From assembly GCF_901709675.1 (NCBI RefSeq), contig NC_051091.1, positions 9,148,967 through 9,212,966 on the forward strand: a stretch of DNA of 64,000 bases, read 5' to 3'. Source of the DNA: Syngnathus acus (taxonomy: Eukaryota; Chordata; Actinopteri; Syngnathiformes; Syngnathidae). Positions 13,386 through 60,096 of the stretch are shown in pieces (position 1 is the stretch's first letter; every line of letters starts with the position of its first letter). Below the pieces are notes generated by a model that was given only the letters and a program-made list of their open reading frames with translations, searched no databases and was not told the DNA's origin. The translations under genes and the position numbers were made by a program.

Positions 13386-14484
13386 GGTCGGCTCCAAAAG
13401 TGATGCCGGAATCTGCTCTTGCACCCCGGTGAGCCGTCTGATTTTTCTTGAGCTGCCGTTATCCTTCTGTGACAGGAGACCTCCTCCTCCCCGCCATTCC
13501 CTATCGTGGAGAGGAGGAGGGAGGGAGAGAAAGAGAGAGAAAGAGCGACAGAGAGAGAGAGAGAGGCGGGGGGGGGGCATCAACATTTGGTGGAGAGATT
13601 AAACCCTTGAATTTCGTATTCAGATAATCTGAAATGTTATATACCTCGTTTGAGCAAATTCTGTGCAGCTATGAAGCAAAGTGCCTCATATAATGTGCAA
13701 GCCACTGGTGCAATAGGGGAAAATGCCTTAAGCCTAAATGAGCTTTAAGATGTGGCTTGATTGTAATGTTATCTAAGAAGATCCAAGAGGAGGAGTATAT
13801 GCAAAATATGCAAGATAAAATCACCTGTGTGCAAAACCATTTTGGCGTACTCCGGTTAAAGCGAGGGGGGCCTGCTGACTCTTAGGATCTTTTGATCAGG
13901 CACTTTTAAGGGTGTAGGGTTGAGCACCCTGAATAGAAGTATAGAAGATACAAAAGATGGATGCTTTAAGATGTTCTTGTTTATTAATTTCTCTCTTCCT
14001 TTCATAATCACTGTTCTTATTCAATACAATGGGAGGATTGGTAGAACTGGATCGTACAAACTTAAGTGTGGTGTCACAAAGGTTTCTCACGGAAGATTCA
14101 AAGTACAGTATAACAATGAGGTTGCAAATTGTTAAATTATTTTTCACCCCCCCCCCCAAAAAAAAACACCCACTCCAAAATGGAGCCATGCAAATTGGTG
14201 AATAATCCCAAACATGATTAATCCCCCCCAAATTTTTGGACACATGTCCAGTGACCGCAACCGCCAGTGGCGGAACCACCACAAGCAGCTGTGTTTCAAC
14301 CTGAAGCTTTTATTAGTTTAGTAATTGCGTCGTACATCAAAGTTGTGAGGAGCCCCGATCTGTCTGGAATGCGGCGATAAGGCGCTCGGATGGTTGTGAC
14401 CTCACCATGCTGACTGCTCTGATGCTTTAATTAAGTGTCCAATAAAGCAGCTCTCTGCCATGAAACTGAAGGGAGTCCTTAACT

Positions 14485-14600
14485 CAGACCTGCCCAAGTG
14501 TCCTTGAGCAAGTCCCTTTTTAGTCTTACAATCCATTTTGGGCGACTCATAGTGACAATTTGTTTGAACGGTGCGTCAAATAAAATTGCCTTCATTAAAT
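14485..14600. repeat. L2/CR1-like repeat remnant
   Basis: Contains AGTGTCCTTGAGCAAGTCCC, close to a phrase common to fish L2-type elements (gtccttgggcaagacactt type). Short and degenerate; family not certain. Confidence 0.35.
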
Positions 14601-15194
14601 TGCTTTGGATGCTACATCTCATGAAGTCCTGAGAAAAATGCTACCAGATGATTTATACGTGTAAACACAATGAGAAGCAATGGTGCTGTCGGGACTTAAC
14701 GCGGCTCATCACTGGGACATGAACTCTCAACCCAAACAGTTGTAATCTCCATCTTGACTTGATTGGACCTAAACCTCTTAGAAGGTTAACTATGGGACAC
14801 CTCAGGTCGTGATAAATCCTGGAGGCGATTGAAGGAGTTTAATCGCAGTAGACCGCACCTCCAGAATAGAATAGAAAGTTGTGTCATTGTCATCTGTTTA
14901 GTTATACCAAAGAAATGAAAATAATCAGTTACTAAACAACAATTGGGGATTTAAACAAAAATATATGATTTGATGCAAATAAAATTGCATTCGATTGACT
15001 AATGGATTTTAAAAACAAAGATAGTGACAGCCCTAATATGAGTCAATTGAATTCACTGAAAAAGTTGCTTACACAGCATTTTCTACACGCTGCGGTCTAT
15101 TGACACCTGCTTAGTGTGACTTCCCAAACTGTGTTATCCAAAGTGAGTGCTCAATCAAGCAAAAGGTGAGGATTCACAGATGATCATATGGCAC

Positions 15195-15204
15195 GGATTA
15201 ATCC
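15195..15204 (+). promoter_or_regulatory. Candidate palindromic OTX/CRX site upstream of the opsin
   Basis: GGATTAATCC is two overlapping bicoid-class homeodomain sites (TAATCC on both strands), 117 bp upstream of the opsin ATG. OTX5/CRX act through TAATCC-type sites in pineal and retinal photoreceptor genes, so the site fits a pineal opsin promoter. Function is inference from motif and position only. Confidence 0.35.
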
Positions 15205-15320
15205 CCGTTAAATCCAGTCCCTGAGGATTTACTCTGACTGCTGGCATGTAATCTTCGCACTCTCTCCAGAGCTCCCACATCAAGCGTTGCGAGGACCCGA
15301 GCGTTGAAATCTCCGCATCC

Positions 15321-17065
15321 ATGCACCACTCGTTTTTTCTCCCCAATTCCTCCCTCTACACGGGCCCGCACGGGGAGCCCCCGCTGTCACGCACAGGCTT
15401 CGTGATGCTCTCCGTGGGGATGGCCCTTTTCACCGGGCCGGCCATCGTTCTCAACGCTACAGTGATCATTGTGTCCCTCATGCACAAGCAGCTGAGGCAA
15501 CCGCTCAACTACGCTCTGGTGAACATGGCTGTGGCAGACCTGGGCACGGCCATGACCGGGGGGGTTCTGTCTGTAATCAACAACGCCCAGGGGTACTTCT
15601 CCTTTGGAAGAACAGGCTGCGTGATGGAGGGCTTCGCCGTGTCCTTGTTTGGTGAGTGAACACGGTGACACGAGCGAGCGACTTTTAAAAACACCGCGAG
15701 TGATCCCATCGTACTTTTGTAGGCATTACATCATTGTGCACCGTCGCCCTGATCGCCGTGGAGAGGATGTTTGTCATATGTAAACCTTTGGGGCAGATGA
15801 CCTTTCAAAAGAAGCACGCAAGCAGGGGCATCGCGTTGGCCTGGCTGTGGTCCCTAATGTGGAACGTACCCCCGCTTCTGGGCTGGGGCAGGTACGAGCT
15901 GGAGGGCGTGGGGACGTCCTGCGCGCCGGACTGGCACAGTGGAGAACCTCACCACGTGTCCTACATCCTGGTTTATTTCGCCGTTTGCTTTGCTCTTCCT
16001 TTCGCCATCATCTTGATGTCCTACTCTAGATTATTGTGGACGTTGCATCAGGTGGGCTTTTACACAACGGTAATGCCAAATAACACATGCCCAATGTTAG
16101 GTCCACTTATTGAAAGAAACTTACATTTTTCTGGTTCGTTGTTGATATCATTATGGGGGGAGTCAGATTATTGGAATATTAAATTCATATAAGTTATATG
16201 GCACTGAAGCTAATTCAACAAATGCAAACATTTACTCCCCACACAAAATTTTGAAAAAATGAATCCTACTAATACATAACTTCGTTTTTGCTGGTTGTAA
16301 TCAAAATGCGACTGTATTAAAACACTATTACGCTCCCCACCGACCTACCTCAGGTATCAAAGTTGGCCTGCTTGGAAGGCGGCGCGGTGGCTAAAGCGGA
16401 GCTGAGCGTGGCGTCCATGGTCATCATCATGGTCCTGACCTTCTTGATAAGCTGGATGCCTTATGCTGGCCTGTCCATGCTGGTGGTCTACAACCCGAAA
16501 GTAGAGATAAACCCACTGGTGGCAACAGTGCCCGTTTACTTGGCCAAGAGCAGCACCGTGTACAATCCCATCATCTACATCTACTGTAACAGACAGGTGA
16601 GGGGGGAAAATTGGACTGTGCCAATTGGTTGGTTCACGTTCCAGGTTACGCTTGAGACGTCGATGGAAAGGAAAAGCCCATTAAAGCCCACTATTCTGCC
16701 ATCTAGTGGTCAATAAATGAAAAGCTTGTGTAACGTTGGAAAATTACTTAAATAAATCAGCAAATAGTTTTGAAGTAAACAACCTGCTGGTGCTAACGAA
16801 CATGGTTGCCATAAATCCGAATATTTGACATTTTTAAGTTGTTTCAACTTGAATTACTTAACCCATAAATAATTGGTTTACAGTGGATAAACATTCTAAG
16901 GATTATCTTAAATGTCACTCTACTGATACCTTTTCTTGTTGGTTTTAGTTCCGTAAGTACGCAGTGCCTTTCCTGCTGTGTGGCAAGATGCCGTGGGTGG
17001 AAGATGAGGCACCAGAGGCGACCACCACGGTGGAGATGACAAGCAACACCGTATCACCAGCCTGA
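15321..17065 (+). CDS. parapinopsin: Parapinopsin-like non-visual opsin, complete, 4 exons, 339 aa
   Basis: Retinal-binding GPCR; parapinopsins are bistable pineal pigments. Exons 15321-15651, 15723-16051, 16354-16596, 16949-17065 sum to 1020 nt with stop, all GT..AG. Seven hydrophobic segments; N-glycosylation sequon at N9; disulfide pair C100/C177; both possible Schiff-base counterions present (E103 and E171, rhodopsin 113 and 181); retinal lysine K285 in VYLAKSSTVYNP (rhodopsin 296); NPIIY at the end of TM7; palmitoylation-type cysteine C312; Thr/Ser-rich tail. The tail FRKYAVPFLLCGKMPW and the ending VSPA resemble catfish parapinopsin recalled from memory, which is why I prefer this to VA opsin or parietopsin. 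Odd: TM3 ends ERM rather than D/ERY. Introns match rhodopsin introns 1, 3 and 4 in position; the one in extracellular loop 2 is absent. A polyadenylation signal follows about 90 nt after the stop. Confidence 0.9.
16696..16709 (-). promoter_or_regulatory. Candidate CTCF core motif in opsin intron 3
   Basis: Minus-strand CCACTAGATGGCAG matches the CTCF core consensus CCASYAGRKGGCRS at every position. Weaker relatives occur at 28802-28815 (minus), 57229-57242 (plus) and 58659-58672 (minus). Occupancy is unknown; the phrase can also be carried by dispersed repeats. Confidence 0.3.
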
Positions 17066-19561
17066 CACCTCCAAAGGCCTGCAACAATCATACAACAAGC
17101 ACTTTGCCTGATATCAATAAGTTCAGCATAAGTTTATTCAATGATGCTCAATAGAAAATAAACAGAATTGATTGAAATAAAGACAAGGCCCAAATGAAAT
17201 GATAAATACAAAAAAGCATAGTTACAAAATCCAATCTGTTATATATTAAAGCATTTGCTACTCGGAGATTTATGCTAACTCAAAAGAAACATTTAAGAGC
17301 AAATATCAAGACTTTCAAGTAGAGAACATTACCATGGGTCTTTCCGATCATTAATACACATTTTACATATTCATTTTGAATACAGCTTTAAGAACGGTAA
17401 TAAAAGTAATTATATATCTAACCATGAGAAGAAATGTGATAGAAACAGCACGTTTCTCTGTAAACTGGTATTTTATCCATTTTCTTGTTTTCCAGCAGAG
17501 CAATGACGCACCTTGAAAATATTCTTTTGATTTTCTTTCATTCCCAGCATTGTAAGATGAGGTGTGAATGACAAATATAGATTCCACTAAACCATACACA
17601 CAGTCACAAAAAAGTACAAAATTGTCTCACCTTAATACACAAATCAGTTTTAGAAAAAGGAGAAACAGAAGCACAATACACGTACTTGTGCAAAGACAAA
17701 CAGCTATGTGCTAATATTTAAGACTCAACCAAGTTACTATTTACTCTTTTTTTCAGGAATCCCTGACTTGAGGTAAAAGTAAGTTCTTTTCATCTTTAGA
17801 TTAACTCAATATTTTAAAGTGTTTAAAAAATAATGCATATTTTCAGTTCATCAATTGCTACCAATAGTACAATGTGCCAGTTATGTGCATTCCTTTTGTC
17901 ATCTGCAAAAGGACTAGAACACATAAGTTTTTTTTATTATATTTTCTTTAAACGCACAAACATTTCAAAGAGCCCTTTCAATGTGCACACAAAATGGAAA
18001 ATCTACATTGTTGTAAGTAGCGTACAAGCACGCACACGCCGACGGACCAAACATGTACAACGGATCACGTGAACCTCCAATGTTCTTAATTCAGCTCTTA
18101 AGTCGACTGTAAATGAAGTTAACTCGTGGCCATCCAGTTTCAGCCTTTTGTCACATTATTAGATACAAGCACATCCATAGTTAAACCCTGTTTAAGACTC
18201 CTCTGCGGAACACCGCGACACAGATACACTGAGACGATGATATGTTGTCACCTTTGCCAAAAGAGGTATACGAGACGCCAGGTAGACAGAGAGAGGGGTG
18301 GGGGTCAAGTAGGGGAGGGGGGGGGTCTTCTTGTATTGCTTTAGCCTCTCCACTTGGCCGACTCCTGCCACCAAAGTGGATGCGGGCCTCACACGCTCAA
18401 CATGAGATTTCACAGAAAGTCTTCAAGGACGCATCAATCATTAACCAAACCCCCAGCACCAGCTTTGATCGCTAATCAATAAGACCTCCATTATTTTTGC
18501 CCTACCATCCATCTTTTGTCTTCCTTCAGCAGCAGCAAAAAAAAAAAAAGGCATTTTAATCAGGAGCAACCCAAAGAAGATTTTGAAGAAAAGCAGCATC
18601 GATTTCATTATAAATAAAGACGTGCCAGCACGGGGGCCACGGGGCGAGCCCCATTTAAAGAAGGGGCTTTTTTTTTTTTATAGTGAGTACCACACTTGTG
18701 CTAAGATCATCAGAAGTGTTGGCTCGACTTGTGCAGTTAATGTTGGTCACGAAATCTCCACCACTGTGACCAAAGGCAAAATTAAAATGCAGACAAAAAT
18801 AAAGGCTATGTAATCGCACGGAACATAAAAGGCAAATGAAACGCAGCAAATGGTAGCTAATAAACGGTTGTCGGATTTTATAGCACATGGTCCATATTGC
18901 TGATCAGTGAAATCATACATAATTACAAAATATAGAAGATCTCTTTACAAAGTGTCTCATATTATAGAATACAATTTACAGAATCTCAACTAAGAAATAT
19001 TAACCAGGCTATTCTACTGTTTGAAATAACCTGCATCTCAAATTCTTTATAGATGTCTCAAAAGTAACGCTTCTGCATATTTTGGTTTCCGCAACTTTTG
19101 TTGTGTGACTCGGCCGCGACACTACTACGGGACAAAGGGATCAAATCAGACGAAAGCAGGGGCCTAGGGGAGGGTGGTGGGGGGGGTATATAAGATATGC
19201 CTTTCTATGCTTTGCATTGAAAACTTGCATGATATGCCAAACCTTGAATAAAGTGACCGAGGTAATGACATCATACATCTGATTGTCATCACCCTAACAC
19301 GCCAGCCCCCAAAGAGCATGGCACGTCCACGCCACTTATCCTGGATGGTCTCTGCCCGGACCCCCAGGTCAAGCCCTTTGACAGGAAGGTCAGAATGGCC
19401 CCCGTGTGCTCCGCAGGGCTCCGTGCTGTGACGTCCTTTGCTGGCAGCGAGAGAGGTTTTCTTTCGCGACTTATGTGTGTGGGTCTCTCTCTTCTCTTTG
19501 CCTTTCTGTTCAGTGTAAAGGCACTTTTCACTGTTGGTAGTCGGGCAAGGGTCCTTTACCG
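17066..19561. other. Convergent 3' region: opsin 3'UTR and presumed long cacna1d 3'UTR
   Basis: The opsin (plus) and cacna1d (minus) end tail to tail here. No coding exon is recognisable. Minus-strand AATAAA signals at 17933-17938 and 17133-17138 are possible ends of a cacna1d 3'UTR of about 1.6 or 2.4 kb; the second lies inside the opsin 3'UTR. Contains a poly-A/T run near 18538-18549 and a T-run near 18668. Confidence 0.5.
17157..17181 (+). terminator. Opsin polyadenylation signals
   Basis: AATAAA at 17157-17162 and again at 17176-17181, 92 and 111 nt after the opsin stop codon: a normal position for a short 3'UTR. Confidence 0.6.
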
Positions 19562-55327
<35,766 letters not shown>

Positions 55328-55331
<4 letters not shown>

Positions 55332-55456
55332 GGTGCGGGTGTGCCTCTGTCAGGGGCATCCAGTGGCATGGATCTGCCAGTGTGGACGGCGACGCTAGTT
55401 GGGGGCAGAATCAGCTGGCAAGTCACCAGGGGGAGTGACTCTGGTGCTGCTGGCAT
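55328..55456 (-). other. Short upstream ORF overlapping the cacna1d start codon
   Basis: In cacna1d exon 2 the first ATG (55456-55454) opens a 42-codon frame, MPAAPESLPL to GTPAP, whose TGA (55330-55328) overlaps the main ATG as ATGA. It exists as a uORF only if the transcript contains the whole exon from its acceptor at 55465. Peptide not recognised. Confidence 0.35.
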
Positions 55457-56770
55457 AGTTTGCCTCTGAAAACCAAAAGGGGGGATAATAATAATGCATT
55501 TGATTAACTGATTGAGGCTCAGATGTACTCTGTTGTCGTACAGACGCTATCTGGGGAGATTTTTTTTTTTTAAACTTCTCTTTCAGGTTGCCCAGGCTTC
55601 CTTCGACAGCTCCACTTTACTGAAGATGCAATATTGTCCTTCGATGTGAATGACAGTGTGAATAGTCTATTTACACAGTACAGTGTGTCCGAGCAGTCCA
55701 TGGTGTACCCATCTGACCCAAATGAGGACCGATAGTACAGAAAATGCATGGAGAGACCATTTCTGCTATTTTTATCTGCTCCATCGAGAGCACAGCCATA
55801 ATTAGATGAAATCACTATTATTTGATACAGTGGTTCATTCAACCCTATAATGAGATGAAAGAAAGCATTACCACTCTAAAAACAGTTCCTAAATGGACTT
55901 AAGAAAAATAATTGAAATCTTAGACTCATTGACCTATTCAGGTTCAGTTTGAGAACCACTGAACTAATTCACATTAAGAAACTGATGGCGGAAAGACGCA
56001 CAACATCTCTTTATACAAATAAAAAATGACATTTTGGCCCAGTCCAAATAGGAAAATAAACCAGTTGGTCTTCTCACAAGTCCTTGAACCGTAAGCAGGC
56101 CCCAGAGCGGACAGAGCAAGGAAAAGAAAAAGGTCACATTGCAGCAATGCTCTCCTTACTCCATACTCAATCTACATAAACCAGTTGAGCAATCACATGT
56201 GATGCACATTGCCATGTCAAATTACACAACTAACAGTGAGCATCACGGCATCACCCTTTGTGTTGCATTTGTTCATGCAACAAACATACAAAAAGAGGCT
56301 CTCACATCAAACATGACTGTCTGTACACTGCATCGACGGCGTCAGTTGTGCACGTTCGCATCTTTGAGCATAAGGTAGGACAAATCTTGCAACACGCACG
56401 CACGCACACACACGGTAGTAACCTCTATTAATGTCTCGCACAAACACACGCGCGCTCGAGATGATAATGTGGACTCCACATGACCACAGACAACCTGAGC
56501 GAAAAGAGCAAAGGTATCGCGCCTGCATGACAACTAAAATGGATTTATTGTTGATGACATGATGGTGAAGCTCATCCACAAACACTCGTCGAGAGGAAAT
56601 TGGCTATCAATAAGATCTGTCCTCTTTACTGTGGTTTAAAAAAAAAAAAAAAAAGAGAGAGACAGCCAGCAAGCGCGCACACACACACGTCACCGTCCCC
56701 TGCATGCATATGAAAGCAGAAAAGCGATGCTATGCTAAAGCCGCTACATTGTGACAAGACGAGAGCTCAC

Positions 56771-57050
56771 CGGACCTTTTTGTTGTTGTTATTATTGTTG
56801 TTGTTAAATGAGGAGACTTTAGCCGCTCGGCATCGTTGCTCCGACGCTTGGGCGTGCTGCTTGTGTCCTCTCAAACGACGCTTTGAAATTCATCGGCTCC
56901 AATGGTAAGAAGCAGGACACACGAGAGGTACGATGTGGCTGAGCACTAATGAAGCTCTCCCATGGTGCTAGTGGAGAAATGCGGCCAACCAAAGAGAGCA
57001 TCCACGTCCACTGGCTGCTTGTGCTCGTCACAGGCGCTCGGTGCAATCAC
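56771..57050 (-). promoter_or_regulatory. Candidate first non-coding exon/promoter region of cacna1d
   Basis: A strong donor (CCG|GTGAGC) lies at 56770 on the minus strand, 1.3 kb upstream of exon 2. The sequence upstream of it has a short ORF ending TAA before the donor and no ATG in frame with exon 2, so it could only be 5'UTR. The right-hand limit is a guess; no TATA box was found. Confidence 0.25.
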
Positions 57051-60048
57051 TTCCTCCTCCCCCTTTTCGTCCCACAACAGTTAAAACAACCAGAAACCCT
57101 GTCACTGACTCAATACATTAAATTCCTGGTCTCTGCATGCCATTAACTAGTTTCACAAGTTAAATATTAGATTTTTTAAAATAACAATTTCAGGCGCTTG
57201 TTATATTGAAGTGTAATTCCACTATCAACCACTAGATGACAGCACACTTATTTAGTTTGCCATGATGTGAAATTGAATGAATACATACTACAAGTCTGCA
57301 GCATTGCCAAATGCCTCTTTATATGAAAAATGCAGAGGATGGTCTCGTGAACCCGCCAAGTTCATTTTTGCTTATAACGTAGGCGAGAGCATTCTTCTTA
57401 AGAAAATAGTAAACAGGAATTGGTGTTGTTAATCCTTCCCAACTTTTAAGTTTTTCCATGATAGCAGCACGACATGCATCTTGGGATATTTTGCCTGCCA
57501 AGCTTTCTTGATTATTAATGTATATTGTAAGACGATTAATTGAGTTTGTCCTTCTTAATGAGGATACGTGCAATGGAAACCTGATAGAAATTGTACACAG
57601 TGCATGGGGGGGAAAAACAAAAGACCTAATAAAACTGTGATACACAAAATGGCAAAAATGGTGATCAATTGTCATATCAAAATAAAGAGATTGTCACAAC
57701 TGACAGGCTATGCAGTAAAATGTATTAGAGGCAGGGTGAGCACATATTTTAACGATGAACCTACCTGGCAAAGTGAAGTGGTTAAAGACAGTTCAACTTT
57801 TTGTCCAGGCTGACAACGCAAAGCACAAAATGCACATCCTCTTCCTTTCAAGGCTGGCGAGGGACTCTAAGAGAGAAGAGAAGAACCACTACTCGACAGT
57901 CGCTAGACAATACCGAGCTATCAGCTTACCTGTCTGTTCAGGGTAACGGTTTCTTCTTCTAGAACCTTCCTGAATTATTTACCCGTGTGTGCAATGTGGT
58001 TTTGTGTTGATCGTATTTGCGCTCTTTTTAGAAACAAGCTCATGTGAAATTCATGATTACTCTACATTATTGTGTCGTTCCCTTGAATTACACACTAAAA
58101 ACATATTTTTGCTTGTAGCCTTGTTTCCCTCTTTGTTGATGACTTCAACACCAGTAAGAATGATGAAAATTGAGCAAAATCTTAAAACAATCTGAGAAGG
58201 CGCACTTTCCTTCCTCTGCAAAGTCCATCTGTAGTCCTGAGGATTATAGCGCAATGCAGTTATTTCCACTTAAAAGGGAGTAAAAACACAGACAGAGGGT
58301 GCAGTGGGCCCCAGGGACTGAGGATGCCATTTGGCTCAGTGCGGCAACGGTGCCCTATACACCTCATTTCATATGCCTCTCTAGCAAAATATATTTACAT
58401 ACACTACATGCAAATGAATATAGAAGTGGTACTTAAAACATACTAGACATTACCAACCTTTATTGAGCCCAAGGCGCATATTCATTTTTATCACAGTAAA
58501 AGCCTCACAGCACTCCACCAAGGAAAAATCTCAAAAGTATAGCATATATTACAAAATAATATTGATGACTTGTGAAATGTAGGCTTGTTTAGTTGAGCAC
58601 AAAGTTGACATGCATGACTTATTCTGTTGAGACTGGCAACAGGTGGGTCACATTAGTGCTGCCATCTAATGGAAAAACATTGAATTGTTTTCCACCTGTC
58701 ACTCTACATCGTCATTTCTTTGCTATTTAGGTATTTGGGAGTCACTGCACTATTTTTCCGGGTGTGTTTGGTGATCATATAAAAGGATTTGTAGTCTGAT
58801 TTGTTGAGTTTACACTGAACAGATGTTCTCTACGATGCTCCATTGCTCCCCAAATGCACTTGATCTTTCCACAATATTAAATCCATATGAGGCTCAACAC
58901 ACTTTTTGATATTGTTCCCAAAATGTCTCAAAACCCTGCGCACCATACTGCAAATAATGCTCCTTTAAAAATCGCAAAACCCGGTGTGACTGCCATGTAT
59001 ATAAAACCTGGCTATATTGCAGCACATTCCTGCGCACTGAAGCGACAATCGGTGATTATTGAATGTGCACGTGCATGTGTGGAATTCGAGTGAGTGTGTT
59101 GGTGGAGCAGCTTGAAGGAGAGCACTAGTGATGGAGCCCGAAAGCCCCGCAGCGCAGCTGTTCTCCCAGCGCAATGTCAACTTCACTGCTGAGCTCAGAA
59201 GAGCGCACGCTCGGCCATCATCACTGTGCACATACGTTCCTCTCCCTCAATCTTTCTCTCCATTTGTATTTCTTTGTCTTGAAACACATTAACTTTAAAT
59301 AATTACCCCCCACAGACCTCTTCACGCCTTCCTTCTCATGTTTGCTCTCATCTTAACGAAGACTGCAATTATCCAATCTATCAGTGAATGGCTAAATCAT
59401 AGAGCGCTCAGATGATTATTCCATCCTGTCCCCCGTTGCACCATCAGGAGGACCTCAAAGTGACAGACATCTCTCCGATTGAAGGGCAAGCGCTATGTCA
59501 TCGTGGTGACTACACCGCGATTAAAGGGAAATGGAGTGATAAGAGCACGTGTCGCAGGCTCGGGCCTGAAGGAGTAACTGGCATTAAAAAAAAAAAAAAC
59601 ATCCACGTGTGTGTGTGATTTTATCAGTTAGGCCTTCTCTGAGGCCTAAACATTTTAATAGCACTGACCTACATTTACAAACAGAATTCTAATAGTTGTT
59701 GGATTAAATTGTAGTTATTTAATCCCAATAGTCTCTTGATTTCCTTCTTTTGTCTGGCCACAATTTAGCATCTTGTGCACACGTTCTATGTACCCCCTGA
59801 CCTTGAGCCCCTTCCCCTCCAAAGGGCTTTGCATGCCCCCTCTGCATGATATGCACGAGTTGTATGTGGACACAGGCACCTGTAAGAGTTTCTTTTTAAT
59901 CTTGGTAGTTTATCAGGGCTATATTAAGCCATTGTTTCAAAAGTGGCTGCTCTGCTCCTCTTTTTCTGCCAGAGATTTAAAAATAGAAACGCTCATGCTC
60001 TCTGGATGTACGTGCCCTCCAGGAAGTGTGCAGCTGCAGGGCTCTACG

Positions 60049-60096
60049 ATTGGTTACTATCCATCACGTGGCTTCACCTTCATTGCCTCCTATTGG
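60049..60096 (+). promoter_or_regulatory. CCAAT / E-box cluster, candidate tkt promoter element
   Basis: Two inverted CCAAT boxes (ATTGG at 60049-60053 and 60092-60096) flank a perfect CACGTG E-box at 60065-60070. A polypyrimidine tract followed by CAG at 61979-61981 could be the acceptor of a 5'UTR intron, which would place the tkt promoter here, about 2 kb before the ATG. Inference only. Confidence 0.35.

Larger units (their letters stand above)
13386..15320. other. Intergenic region between cacna2d3 and the opsin (head-to-head)
   Basis: Holds the presumed promoter/5'UTR of cacna2d3 (GA- and G-rich segment at about 13507-13578) and the presumed promoter of the opsin. A weak L2-like remnant lies at about 14485-14600. 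No conserved coding exon or RNA gene is recognisable; the ORFs here have no family resemblance. Confidence 0.7.

Noticed and set aside
13386-13586. In-frame N-terminal extension of alpha2delta-3
   Set aside because: Low-complexity translation of a GA-rich tract; the signal peptide begins at the MM pair as in the family.
57319-57675. 118-codon minus-strand ORF in the cacna1d-tkt interval
   Set aside because: No recognisable domain; start region is low-complexity; treated as chance or unidentified repeat.
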